From positions 1-35,121 of the forward strand of contig NZ_BQUN01000045.1 of NCBI RefSeq assembly GCF_026008495.1: 35,121 nt of DNA, read 5' to 3'. The position numbers were made by a program, and so were the translations under genes. This document shows positions 1 through 7,313 of the stretch, piece after piece. How positions within the stretch are numbered: position 1 is the first letter of the stretch; every line of letters begins with the position of its first letter. Source of the stretch: Streptomyces sp. A012304 (GTDB lineage Bacteria > Actinomycetota > Actinomycetes > Streptomycetales > Streptomycetaceae). The notes under the pieces are model-generated. The model saw nothing but the letters and a program-made list of their open reading frames with translations. It was not told the DNA's origin and made no database searches.

Positions 1-137
1 CGGCGGAGCTGTGCCCGCGACACGGGCCGCACCCGTCGCCGTACGCCGGGCCGAGGCGCCACGCGCCTCCCCTGACCGCCCCCGCGCGGCGCCCGCCCGG
101 TGGTCTTCCCCCTTCCTTCCCGGCGAGGTGACCCGGC
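1..137 (+). other. left-edge segment; unassigned 3' end of an upstream gene
   Basis: The short stretch before the first tail gene is open in more than one forward frame. One frame stops at 73-75 and another at 129-131, within the ribosome binding site of the next gene. Either could be the C-terminus of an upstream head-tail connector gene, but there is too little sequence to identify it. GAGGTGA at 124-130 lies 7 bases before the ATG at 138 and supports that start. Confidence 0.3.
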
Positions 138-551
138 ATGACCACACCCACCCCACCGAGCGCCTTCCCGGACGTCGAGGCCCTGGTCGTCGACATCCTG
201 GAGGCCGACTCGGCCCTCTCCACGGCGCTCGTCACCGTCGAGCCGCCGTCGGACTTCGACGGCACGACCGCCGCCGTGCTCGTCAACCGGCGCGGCGGCG
301 CCTGGGTCGGCGAACTCCACGTCGACCAGCCGCTGATCGAGCTGGAGGTGTACGGCCCGACCAAGCAGGCCGCGCACGTCCTGGCCAACTCCGCCCGCCG
401 CGCGCTGATGGCCGCGGCCGGCCGGCGCCACGGCACCAACCTCGTCACCGAGGTGGAGGAGCAGGACGGCCCGCGCTGGCTGCCCGACTACCTCTACGGC
501 GCGGCCAACCGCTACGTGACCGTGCTCAAGGTGTTCATCGACGTCTACTGA
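138..551 (+). CDS. siphophage-type tail terminator protein
   Basis: Protein of 137 residues. Proteins of this size and place in long-tailed phages cap the tail tube and join it to the head or neck. The sequence has the alternating alpha/beta look of actinophage tail terminators: an N-terminal helix (PDVEALVVDIL), a central strand region (LIELEVYG) followed by a helix (AAHVLANSARRALMAA), and a hydrophobic C-terminal strand (RYVTVLKVFIDVY). It lies immediately before the tail tube gene, the standard order. ATG with a clear upstream GAGGTGA. In tailocins this protein caps the tube end in place of a head, so it does not distinguish a phage from a headless particle. The family call rests on position and pattern, not on a catalytic motif. 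Confidence 0.68.
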   Translation: MTTPTPPSAFPDVEALVVDILEADSALSTALVTVEPPSDFDGTTAAVLVNRRGGAWVGELHVDQPLIELEVYGPTKQAAHVLANSARRALMAAAGRRHGTNLVTEVEEQDGPRWLPDYLYGAANRYVTVLKVFIDVY

Positions 552-598
552 CGCGCCTCCGCGCGGCCCGGACCGCCCGTGCGCCGCGCCCCACAGAC

Positions 599-634
599 CG
601 AAGGCCCCGCCCGTCCCGTACGGCGGGGCCTTCG
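599..634 (+). terminator. perfect 13-bp hairpin between tail terminator and tail tube genes
   Basis: Arms at 599-611 and 622-634 are perfectly complementary with a 10-base loop. There is no U tract, as is common for Streptomyces terminators. It lies within the co-directional tail operon, so it more likely acts as a partial terminator or RNA-stability element than as a full stop. Confidence 0.6.
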
Positions 635-696
635 CCGTACCCGGAACACCCGGGAACGCACCCCGCACCACCACCCCTACACAAGGAGAACCATCC

Positions 697-1305
697 ATGG
701 CAGGCACCAACTCCTCCGAGATCCGCATCGCCGGAGTCGGCCGTCTCTACGTCGCCGACGCCGGCACCGACATCCCGGCGACCTTCTCCAACGACACCGC
801 CACCGACTGGGCCGGCTGGACGAACCTCGGCTTCACCACCGGCGAGGGCGTCACCTTCAGCAAGAAGGACAAGCTGGAGCCGGTGGACGTGTGGCAGGCC
901 GTCAGCCCGGTGCACTTCGTGTACTCGGACCGGGACCTGACCCTGAAGTTCTCGCTGCTCCAGTTCAACGAGGACACCCTGCCGTTCTTCATGGGCGGCA
1001 ACGACGTCGTCGCCGAGGGTGCCGCCACCGGCGTCTACCGCTACGACGTCGCCGACCGCCCGTACGCCGACGTCCGCGCGCTCGGCCTGGAGTTCACGGA
1101 CGTCCGCGCCGGCGGCGACCCGGCGACCAACGGCGTGACCTACCGCTTCGGCATCCCGCGCGGCCAGGTCACGGCGGCCGACGACATCAAGCTGGCCCGC
1201 AAGTCGGCGGCCCAGCTCGGCATCACCTTCACGGCGATGGCCACCCCCGGCAAGTCGGCGCTCGCCAGCTTCCTGATGAAGGACCCGTCGTACGCCGCGT
1301 CCTGA
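697..1305 (+). CDS. major tail tube protein (siphophage type)
   Basis: Protein of 202 residues. It is predicted to form the hexameric rings of the non-contractile tail tube. The chain is rich in beta strands and short polar loops, with an N-terminal region naming the fold (IRIAGVGRLYVADAG), a central segment typical of actinophage tail tubes (LTLKFSLLQFNEDTLPFFMG) and a C-terminal strand region (AAQLGITFTAMATPG). Strong ribosome binding site AAGGAGAA at 683-690 before the ATG. It lies between the tail terminator and tail assembly chaperone genes, the canonical position. GC hairpins flank it on both sides, which fits separate high-level expression of the most abundant tail subunit. No sheath gene follows, so the tail is non-contractile. 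Confidence 0.85.
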   Translation: MAGTNSSEIRIAGVGRLYVADAGTDIPATFSNDTATDWAGWTNLGFTTGEGVTFSKKDKLEPVDVWQAVSPVHFVYSDRDLTLKFSLLQFNEDTLPFFMGGNDVVAEGAATGVYRYDVADRPYADVRALGLEFTDVRAGGDPATNGVTYRFGIPRGQVTAADDIKLARKSAAQLGITFTAMATPGKSALASFLMKDPSYAAS

Positions 1306-1312
1306 CCCACTC

Positions 1313-1342
1313 GGGGCGGGGCGGTCCCAGCCGCCCCGCCCC
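1313..1342 (+). terminator. perfect 12-bp GC hairpin after tail tube gene
   Basis: Arms 1313-1324 and 1331-1342 pair perfectly with a 6-base loop, starting 8 bases after the tail tube stop codon. It probably acts as a partial terminator or 3' stabiliser that lets the tube gene be expressed above downstream genes (inference). Confidence 0.6.
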
Positions 1343-1402
1343 GGCCCCGCTCCTTCCTTCCCCACCCCAAGACTTCACGGACTTCGAGGAGTACCCATCA
1401 CC

Positions 1403-1693
1403 ATGACCCGTTTCGACGTCAACGCCGCCCGCGCCCAGCGCCTGGAAGCCCTCGGCCGCACCTGGTCGTTCCAGCTCGACGGCGAGAGCTTCACCCTGCC
1501 CACGGAACTGACCCGCGCCACCGCGAAGGCGCTGCGCAAGCTCGACGACAATGACGTGGACGGGCTGCTCGGGCTGCTCATGGGCGAGCAGCAGTTCGCC
1601 CGCTTCGAGCGGCACGAGGTCACCATGCAGGACATCGCCGCCATCCTGGAGGCCTACGGCAAGGAGACCGGGCTCGGCCTGGGGGAAGGCTGA
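1403..1693 (+). CDS. tail assembly chaperone, short form (gpG-like)
   Basis: Protein of 96 residues encoded directly after the tail tube gene. Proteins here bind the tape measure protein and guide tube polymerisation around it; they are absent from the finished particle. The sequence is mostly helical and polar (TRATAKALRKLDDNDVDGLL; MQDIAAILEAYGKETG), as in actinophage gpG-like proteins. GAGGAG at 1386-1391 lies 11 bases before the ATG. The stop at 1691-1693 directly follows a GGGGGAA stretch, and the -1 frame is open from there to 2157. The gene is therefore probably read both as this short product and as a frameshifted long product. Confidence 0.78.
   Translation: MTRFDVNAARAQRLEALGRTWSFQLDGESFTLPTELTRATAKALRKLDDNDVDGLLGLLMGEQQFARFERHEVTMQDIAAILEAYGKETGLGLGEG
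1681..1687 (+). promoter_or_regulatory. candidate -1 ribosomal frameshift site (G GGG GAA)
   Basis: In the frame of the upstream gene the codons are GGG (1682-1684) and GAA (1685-1687), preceded by G at 1681. A slip of one base back re-pairs the P-site glycine codon perfectly as GGG and the A-site codon as GGA. This takes the ribosome past the stop at 1691-1693 into the open -1 frame. Many long-tailed phages use -1 frameshifting at exactly this gene pair to make the G and G-T chaperones. The exact slip position is inferred. Confidence 0.6.
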
Positions 1694-2157
1694 GCCTCGT
1701 CGGGTTCGTCGACGAACACGCCGAGGCCCTCGAAGCGGATCTGCTCCGCTACTACGGCATCGACCTGCTCGACTGGCACCGGGACCGCCTCTCCGCGCGG
1801 CGGCTCGCGGTGCTCATCCAGCACCTGCCACGGGACAGCGCCCTCAACCGGGACCTGCACGGGGAGGCCGCCGAGTGGTCGGTGACGGACCATCTGCTCG
1901 CCGCCGTGGTGGACCATCTGGCGGCGGGCAACTGGATGTTCGCGTGCGTCAACTCGGAGGAGAGCGACCAGCCGGAGCCTCCGGTGCCGGTGCCCCGTCC
2001 GGGTGACGGGTCGCCGGAGAGGGCCGATGCCACGGACGGCACGGACGGGGCCGCGGACGGCACCGCGCCGGGCACCCGTGCCGGGCCGGGCGCACCGGGC
2101 GGTGCCCCGGACGGCTCGGCGCCCTCCGCGATGCAGCTGGCCCGGTTCTTCGCCTGA
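1687..2157 (+). CDS. tail assembly chaperone, frameshifted C-terminal extension (gpT-like)
   Basis: Continuation of the chaperone in the -1 frame, adding about 156 residues, for a fused product of about 251 residues. The new frame begins with a conserved-looking block (SLVGFVDEHAEALEADLLRY, then YGIDLLDWHRDRLSARRLA) and continues with helical sequence to about 1970. A Pro/Gly/Asp/Ala-rich low-complexity linker follows, then a short C-terminal tail (MQLARFF). There is no good start codon with a ribosome binding site at the beginning of this block. The GTG at 1807-1812 would discard the conserved part. Translation by frameshift from the upstream gene is therefore the best explanation. In lambda the T part of G-T contacts the tail tube protein while G coats the tape measure. 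Confidence 0.68.
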   Translation, partial: RLSLVGFVDEHAEALEADLLRYYGIDLLDWHRDRLSARRLAVLIQHLPRDSALNRDLHGEAAEWSVTDHLLAAVVDHLAAGNWMFACVNSEESDQPEPPVPVPRPGDGSPERADATDGTDGAADGTAPGTRAGPGAPGGAPDGSAPSAMQLARFFA

Positions 2158-2256
2158 CCGCGGGGCGGCCCCGGCGCCCCCGCTCGTGCCCGGCGGCCCC
2201 CGCGTCGCCGGGCCGATCCCTCGACGGGAGAACGGCGGGGTCCTGCTCCACGAACC

Positions 2257-2370
2257 TTGCACAACTGCCAGTGCACCCTGCATCGCCGCAGGTCCGGACC
2301 GCGGGACCACGGAGAGTCCTCGGCAAACACGGAACGACACCACCGGATTACTCGTACACTAGTTCGAACA
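2257..2370 (+). promoter_or_regulatory. possible internal promoter/operator region
   Basis: The 283-bp gap between the chaperone and the next gene is more AT-rich than its surroundings. It holds an inverted repeat (TGCAC at 2258-2262 and GTGCA at 2271-2275), a TACACT that could serve as a -10 element at 2355-2360, and an 8-bp palindrome GTTCGAAC at 2362-2369 where transcription would start. No good -35 TTGACA is present at 16-18 bases. A GGAAC at 2331-2335, 17 bases before CGTA, could instead suit an ECF-type sigma factor. These signs suggest that genes from 2441 onward have their own control, but none is decisive. Confidence 0.35.
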
Positions 2371-2440
2371 GGCGCTTCGCACACCCCAGGAGCGCCATCT
2401 GCACCACAGCCCAGCGGACAGACCGGAAAGCAGGCCCGAC

Positions 2441-2650
2441 ATGGCGACTGGCACCAGCGACTCCCCGAAGCAGCCGATCGACACCTACACCCGCCTCGCC
2501 CATCTCCTGCACACCACGGCCCCCGACGGCGAGGCCCTGCTCGACCGGGTGTACGAAGAACTGCTCGCCCGGGAGTCGCGGGCCTACGCGGCGGGGTGGT
2601 CGGACGCGCTGACGGAGGCCCGCCGGACGCACCGCAGCAGCCGGCCGTAG
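2441..2650 (+). CDS. small protein of unknown function
   Basis: Protein of 69 residues, not recognised. It is helical and charged (TYTRLAHLLHTTAPDGEALL, then DRVYEELLARESRAYAAGWSDALTEARR), with no signal peptide or membrane segment. The ATG has only a weak upstream purine stretch (GGAAAG). It is flanked by long non-coding gaps on both sides, unlike the tightly packed tail genes, and lies after a possible internal promoter. It could be a regulator or accessory protein of the tail module, or a host gene left inside it. Codon use with GC at third positions supports it being real. Confidence 0.5.
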   Translation: MATGTSDSPKQPIDTYTRLAHLLHTTAPDGEALLDRVYEELLARESRAYAAGWSDALTEARRTHRSSRP

Positions 2651-2687
2651 CCGGCTCGGGCACCACCACGGAAGGCCGGCCGGCCCG

Positions 2688-2715
2688 GCACCCGCACCCG
2701 CACCCGCACCCGCAC
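2688..2715 (+). repeat. tandem GCACCC hexamer, about 4.6 copies
   Basis: Four perfect GCACCC units followed by a partial GCAC, in the 335-bp gap between the small protein gene and the helical membrane protein gene. More GCACCC-like words follow near 2734-2746. The rest of the gap (2651-2985) shows no gene. No terminator-grade hairpin was noticed there. Confidence 0.8.
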
Positions 2716-2985
2716 GGCAGGCGGTAGTCGGCCCCGCACCCGCACAGCACACCCCAGCGCCGCGGGACGTATCGGCTCCTCCCCCGACCGTCACCGCGAC
2801 GCCCTTCGGCCGTCTCTCCCAGACCACGGAACCACAGCGCTCAGGCCCGCCTTTTCCCTCCGCCGCTCGGGAAACGCAGCCCTGGGCTCTTCGGCATGCC
2901 CGAAAAAAGCACCGAGGCAAGCCGAGACACAGAGATGCACCGAGGCACGTCGCACCACCCCTCCCTCATTCCTGACGAGGTGAAA

Positions 2986-3822
2986 ATGGCCACCGGTTCG
3001 GACTCCGACGTCCTTGACAAGATCGCCGAGATCAAGGACGAAATCAGCACGGTGAAAACCACGCTGAGCACCCATGTCAAATCCAAGAACAATGTGACCA
3101 ACGCGGAACTGAACGCCGTGAAGGACGAACTCAAGGAGGCGATCAAGAAAGGCAAGGACGAGCAGAAGACGGTCTGGGAAGCCCTGCTGGAGGCCGTCGG
3201 CCTGAAGGACGTCTTCGAGGCGTTCAAGCAGGTGGACACCCTCACCCTGATCATCGTGGCGGTGGGAGCCACGCTCGCCTTCCTCAAGGACAGGGTTCTC
3301 AACTACGGCAAGATGCTCAACCTGATCTGGGAAAGGCTGACCGGCAAGGTATGGAGCATCAGCCCACAGACCGGCAGGCCGACCCGGATGACGCGGGCCG
3401 AGACGGAAGCCTCCCAGGCCGTCTCCATCAATCCCACGAACCTCACCCCGGAAAAGCTCGCCGCCCTCCAGACCGCGCTCAACAGCATCAGCCCGAAGAT
3501 CAGGGAATTCAACAGCGCGATCAGCGGGATGAAGTCCCCGCGGGCGATCAACGGGATCGCCAAGGCCGTGGGAGCGCTCAAGGCCAAGCTCACGCCGAGC
3601 CCCGCCACCACCATCTCGAACACCGCCTCCGCCATCGGCGAGCTCAACACGAAGCTCGACAAGTACGACCCCACGAAGCTCCCCAAGGCCGCGGACCTGC
3701 GCGCCGTGCAGTCGGCGGCGACCAACCTCGCCGAGACCGCCGAGACGCTCCGGACGAAGTTCGTGGCGCTGTCCAACGGGTTCGGTGCCGCCGCCGGCTC
3801 CCTCGCCGGCGGCACCGCCTGA
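2986..3822 (+). CDS. helical tail-associated membrane protein (tape-measure-like accessory)
   Basis: Protein of 278 residues with no recognised family. An earlier ATG at 2896 is in frame, but the one at 2986 has GAGG at 2977-2980 just upstream and starts the ordered part. Residues about 6-65 are a charged coiled coil (DKIAEIKDEISTVKTTL; AELNAVKDELKEAIKKG). Residues about 84-100 are a hydrophobic membrane-like helix (TLTLIIVAVGATLAFL). The C-terminal half is a run of Lys/Ser/Ala-rich helices ending in a Gly/Ala tail. It is followed after 30 bp by the first tape-measure gene. Coiled coil plus membrane helix is the architecture expected of a tape measure or an ejected tail protein. It could be the N-terminal third of a tape measure split into separate genes (inference). 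Base composition is slightly lower in GC than its neighbours. Confidence 0.55.
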   Translation: MATGSDSDVLDKIAEIKDEISTVKTTLSTHVKSKNNVTNAELNAVKDELKEAIKKGKDEQKTVWEALLEAVGLKDVFEAFKQVDTLTLIIVAVGATLAFLKDRVLNYGKMLNLIWERLTGKVWSISPQTGRPTRMTRAETEASQAVSINPTNLTPEKLAALQTALNSISPKIREFNSAISGMKSPRAINGIAKAVGALKAKLTPSPATTISNTASAIGELNTKLDKYDPTKLPKAADLRAVQSAATNLAETAETLRTKFVALSNGFGAAAGSLAGGTA

Positions 3823-3852
3823 TGACCCCGTTCCGCCCGAAGGAGGTGTGCC

Positions 3853-5049
3853 ATGAGTCTCGTTAGTTCACTGAAGAAGGCGTCCGGCTCCCTGCAGGAC
3901 TTCAAGTCGAAGGCCGCCGGCGCCGCGTCGGCGGCCAAGGGGGTCGGCAGCGCCGGCAAGTCCGGAGCGACCCAGCTGAAGGCGCTGAAGACCGCCGCGC
4001 AGGGCTCCGAGAAGGAGCTCAAGGACCTCAAGACCGCGTCCGACCAGGCCGAGAAGTCCATCGCCAAGGCCGGCCGGACCGGTTCCACCGCCGGCAAGAA
4101 CCTCGGCAAGTACGAGTCGGGGGCGACCAGGGCGGCCAAGGGCCAGGACAAGATGAACAAGTCGATGAAGGGCAACTTCTTCGGCATGCTCATGGACCTG
4201 CTCATGCCGCTCATCCAGAAGGTCGTCGAGATGGCGACCCAGTCGAAGACCATGCAGAGGGTCCTCAAGACGGCCTTCTCCGCGATCAAGTCCGTGATCA
4301 GCAGCGTCATGAAGGCCATCGGGCCGATCATGAAGAACGCCGCCAAGCTGATCAAATCGGTCTGGAACGGCATCAAGACGGCCGTCTCGAAGGTCGTCAA
4401 GGCCGTCGCCACCGTCATCAAGACCTACGTCGACATCTGGAAGAAGGTCATCAGCACGGCGCTGAAGGCGATCAAGACGGTCGTCTCCAACGTCTGGAAG
4501 GGCATCAAGGCCGTCATCTCCCCGGTCGTCAACTGGGTCAAGTCGGCGATCCCGAACGCCTTCCGCGCCGTCAAGGACAAGCTGTCCAGCATCTGGGGCG
4601 GCCTGAAGGGCATCGCGGGCCGCGCCTTCGACGGCATCAAGAGCGCGGTGAAGGGACCCATCAACGGGGTCATCGGCATCATCAACCGCGCGATCGGCGC
4701 CCTGAACGGCATCAAGGTGTCGATCCCGGGATGGGTCCCCGGCGTCGGCGGCAAGTCCTTCGGCGTCAGCCTGCCGAAGATCCCCGCCCTCGCGGCGGGC
4801 GGTGTCGTCATGCCCCGCTCCGGCGGTGTCCCGGCGATCCTCGCCGAGGCCGGTGAGGCGGAGGCGGTGCTGCCGCTGAGCAAGCTGGACCGGCTGCTGC
4901 GGCGGGCCGCCGCCCAGGGCTCGCCGTATGCCGGAACCACCGGGTCGGGCGGCCGCGCGCTGCACATCGAGCACTACTACGCGGCCGAGACCAGCAGCCC
5001 GCAGCGGACGGCGGACGCCCTGATGTTCCTGGCGAAGGCACGCGGATGA
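3853..5049 (+). CDS. tape measure protein 1 (short)
   Basis: Protein of 398 residues. Tape measure proteins fill the tail tube lumen and set tail length. Residues 1-105 are polar coiled coil. Residues about 108-125 are a hydrophobic segment (FFGMLMDLLMPLIQKVV). Residues about 140-265 contain repeated amphipathic helices with regularly spaced tryptophans (SVWNGIKTAV, DIWKKVI, NVWKGIKAVI, SIWGGLKGIA). The C-terminal block has the usual actinophage tape-measure ending: GPINGVIGIINRAIGALNG, LPKIPALAAGGVV, then AEAGEAEAVLPLSKLDRLL at 331-349. Strong GAAGGAGGTG before the ATG. It is much shorter than typical siphophage tape measures of 800 or more residues. It overlaps the next gene by ATGA, so the two are translationally coupled. 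Confidence 0.75.
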   Translation: MSLVSSLKKASGSLQDFKSKAAGAASAAKGVGSAGKSGATQLKALKTAAQGSEKELKDLKTASDQAEKSIAKAGRTGSTAGKNLGKYESGATRAAKGQDKMNKSMKGNFFGMLMDLLMPLIQKVVEMATQSKTMQRVLKTAFSAIKSVISSVMKAIGPIMKNAAKLIKSVWNGIKTAVSKVVKAVATVIKTYVDIWKKVISTALKAIKTVVSNVWKGIKAVISPVVNWVKSAIPNAFRAVKDKLSSIWGGLKGIAGRAFDGIKSAVKGPINGVIGIINRAIGALNGIKVSIPGWVPGVGGKSFGVSLPKIPALAAGGVVMPRSGGVPAILAEAGEAEAVLPLSKLDRLLRRAAAQGSPYAGTTGSGGRALHIEHYYAAETSSPQRTADALMFLAKARG

Positions 5050-6338
5050 GTGCCGCCGTCGCCGCGGGCGCCGGCAACCTGCGCAACGCGTTCCACAGGA
5101 GCGCGCCCGTCCTGCGGTCCTTCCGGAGCACGGTCGAGCAGACCCACGCGACCGTGCGTTCGTTCACCGACCGCGTCAAGGCCGCCGCCACCGCCGTCGA
5201 CGGTGTCCGCCCCGGCGTCGACCAGGCCGGCACGGCCCTGCAACGGATCAAGGGCAACGCCGACGCCGCCGCCCGCTCCGTCGGCCGCGTCGGCCGCACC
5301 GCCGCCACCGCCGCCCCCGGGATCAAGGCGGTGGGCGGCAGGGCCAAACGCTCCACCACCGCGCTCGGCAGGCTCAAGTCCGCCCTCGGCGGTGTCTTCG
5401 CCGTCGTCGGCGCGCTCATCGAGGCCTCCGGCGTCGTCGGCGACCTGATGGGCGCCTTCGGCACCGCCATGACCATCGGCGCGGGCGTCATGCTCGTCAT
5501 CAACGGCCTCACCCGAGCCAACCCCATCGGCTTCGTCACCGGCCTGCTCCTCCCCGTCGCCGGCTGGCTGCTCGACCTCGCGCTCAACTCCGAGACCGGG
5601 CAACGGCTGATGCGGCAGCTCGCCGGCCTCGTACTGAAGTACGTCGAGGGCTACCTGACCGTCATGTCCCCGCTGCTCAAGGGCATCGCGAGCGCGGTGA
5701 ACACGTACGTCACCGGCTACCTGGGGATCTTCACCACCGCCCTGACGGGCATCGGCACCCTCGTCGGCACCGGGTTCGCCGTCCTGAGGGCGCTCACCAC
5801 CGGCGACACCCGCGCCCTCAGCGGCAGGGTGTCGTCGATCTGGCGGGGCTTCAAGGACCGGGTCAGGCCGGTGCTGACGTGGATCACCCAGGACGTCCCG
5901 CGGATGTTCACCCGGGTCAAGGAGGCCACCTCCAGGACCCTGAACGCGATGGGCGGGTTCGTCACCACCGGCGCCCAGACCGTCGCCGGCGTGATCAAGG
6001 GCCCGGTCAACGGCGTGATCGCGTTCTGCAACTGGGTCATCGACAAGCTCAACAGCCTCAGCTTCAGCTTCTTCGGCAAGAAGTTCGGCTTCGACCTGGA
6101 CAAGATCCCGATGCTCGCCGAGGGAGGCATCGCCGTACCGGGCGCCTCCCGCCGGGCCGGCCGGGTGCTGCCGCTGAGCGACCTGGAGCGCCGACACGCC
6201 CTCGTCCAGCAGCGGCGGGCGACCACGGCCCGCCGGCAACGCCACCACATCAAGGAGTTCCACGAGAGCCGGGGCGCCGGCGCCCGAGGCACCGCGGAAG
6301 ACCTGCTCTTCCTCGCATCCGCTCACGCCTGCACATGA
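5046..6338 (+). CDS. tape measure protein 2 (short paralogue)
   Basis: Protein of 430 residues; its ATG overlaps the stop of tape measure 1. Residues 1-110 are polar helices. Residues about 113-180 hold two or three hydrophobic segments (GGVFAVVGALIEASGVV; IGFVTGLLLPVAGWLLDLAL). Residues about 260-300 have the tryptophan-bearing helices. Residues about 319-382 repeat the C-terminal block of the preceding protein: GPVNGVIAFCNWVIDKLN, a GKKFGFDLDKIPMLAEGG segment, and RAGRVLPLSDLERR. Both proteins also end alike (TADALMFLAKA against TAEDLLFLASA). This points to an old duplication or to two interacting halves of one tape measure. It precedes the distal tail protein gene, the normal position for a tape measure. 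Confidence 0.72.
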   Translation: MSAAVAAGAGNLRNAFHRSAPVLRSFRSTVEQTHATVRSFTDRVKAAATAVDGVRPGVDQAGTALQRIKGNADAAARSVGRVGRTAATAAPGIKAVGGRAKRSTTALGRLKSALGGVFAVVGALIEASGVVGDLMGAFGTAMTIGAGVMLVINGLTRANPIGFVTGLLLPVAGWLLDLALNSETGQRLMRQLAGLVLKYVEGYLTVMSPLLKGIASAVNTYVTGYLGIFTTALTGIGTLVGTGFAVLRALTTGDTRALSGRVSSIWRGFKDRVRPVLTWITQDVPRMFTRVKEATSRTLNAMGGFVTTGAQTVAGVIKGPVNGVIAFCNWVIDKLNSLSFSFFGKKFGFDLDKIPMLAEGGIAVPGASRRAGRVLPLSDLERRHALVQQRRATTARRQRHHIKEFHESRGAGARGTAEDLLFLASAHACT

Positions 6339-6355
6339 CAGTGAGGTGAGGCCCC

Positions 6356-7273
6356 ATGGCCGAGACGACAACCGCATACACCGAGGACCTTCCCCCCGGC
6401 TCACTCATCACCCGCGACGGGCAGATGCAGTGGGCCGGACTGCTGATGGGCCCCGGCACCCCGTACGAGATCGACCGCGGCGGTCTGGCCGGCTGGGAGG
6501 ACCTGCCGGAGTACGACTCCTCCGACGCCGACCACCCCACCGCGCACGGCGCCTGGCCCGGCGCCCGCTACGCCAAGCCCCGCAAGGTCGGCGCCACGGT
6601 GTGGACCGTGCCGCCGCAGAGCGGGACCGAGTCCTCGCTCAGCGCCATGCGCGCCCTGCGCCAGGCGCTGCTGCTCGGCGACTCCGAACGCTGGCTGGCG
6701 GTGCGCCTGCACGGCGAGACCCTGGCCGTGCGGGCCCGGGTCAGCCAGCGGGTGCTGGCCGCCGACCGGACGTACACCACACAGGGCGTCTCCCGGGCGT
6801 CCGTGCAGTGGCACGCCACCGACCCGCGCCGCTACTCCGTCACCGAGCAGACCGCCGTCACCGGCGCCCCGCAGCCGGAGAGCGGCCTGAGCTGGCCGCT
6901 GACCTGGCCCCTGTACTGGGGCCAGACGTCCTCCACCGGCGATGTGAACGCCGACAACGCCGGCTCCGCGCCCACCCACCCGCTGATCGGTTTCACCGGG
7001 CCGTGCACCAACCCGACGGTGACCGACCGCGCCTCCGGCCGCCGGCTGCGCTACCAGATCACGCTCACCGCCGGCGACGAACTCGTCGTCGACACCGCCG
7101 CGGGCACGGTCACCCTCAACGGCACCGCGTCCCGCCGCAACACCGCCGCCGCCGACAGCAGCCCCGAGGAGCTGTTCGCCTTCGAACCGGGCCGCGCCCA
7201 GCTGGCGTTCCGGCCCGACACGTACGACACGGGCGCCCGCATGACGGTCCGCTGGCGCGACGCCGAGTGGTGA
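6356..7273 (+). CDS. distal tail protein (Dit-like)
   Basis: Protein of 305 residues. Dit proteins form the ring at the end of the tail tube on which the hub and receptor-binding proteins are mounted. The N-terminal part (GQMQWAGLLMGPGTPYEIDR; GLAGWEDLPEYD) and the central segment with SSLSAMRALRQALL and TYTTQGVSRASVQWHATDPRRY match the usual layout of actinophage siphovirus-type tail proteins after a tape measure. The C-terminal half is a beta domain with phage-like loops (PLIGFTGPCTNPTV; GDELVVDTAAGTVTLNG). GTGAGGTGAGG lies just before the ATG, 17 bases after the tape measure stop. Assignment is by order and pattern. Confidence 0.75.
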   Translation: MAETTTAYTEDLPPGSLITRDGQMQWAGLLMGPGTPYEIDRGGLAGWEDLPEYDSSDADHPTAHGAWPGARYAKPRKVGATVWTVPPQSGTESSLSAMRALRQALLLGDSERWLAVRLHGETLAVRARVSQRVLAADRTYTTQGVSRASVQWHATDPRRYSVTEQTAVTGAPQPESGLSWPLTWPLYWGQTSSTGDVNADNAGSAPTHPLIGFTGPCTNPTVTDRASGRRLRYQITLTAGDELVVDTAAGTVTLNGTASRRNTAAADSSPEELFAFEPGRAQLAFRPDTYDTGARMTVRWRDAEW

Positions 7274-7313
7274 CCGTCCCCGCCAGCCGACCCAACCTCC
7301 GAGGAGAACCCCA

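Noticed and set aside
2362..2369. GTTCGAAC palindrome as an SOS (LexA) box
   Set aside because: The actinobacterial SOS box is GAAC, four bases, GTTC. Here the half-sites abut in the reverse order, and no properly spaced pair was found nearby.
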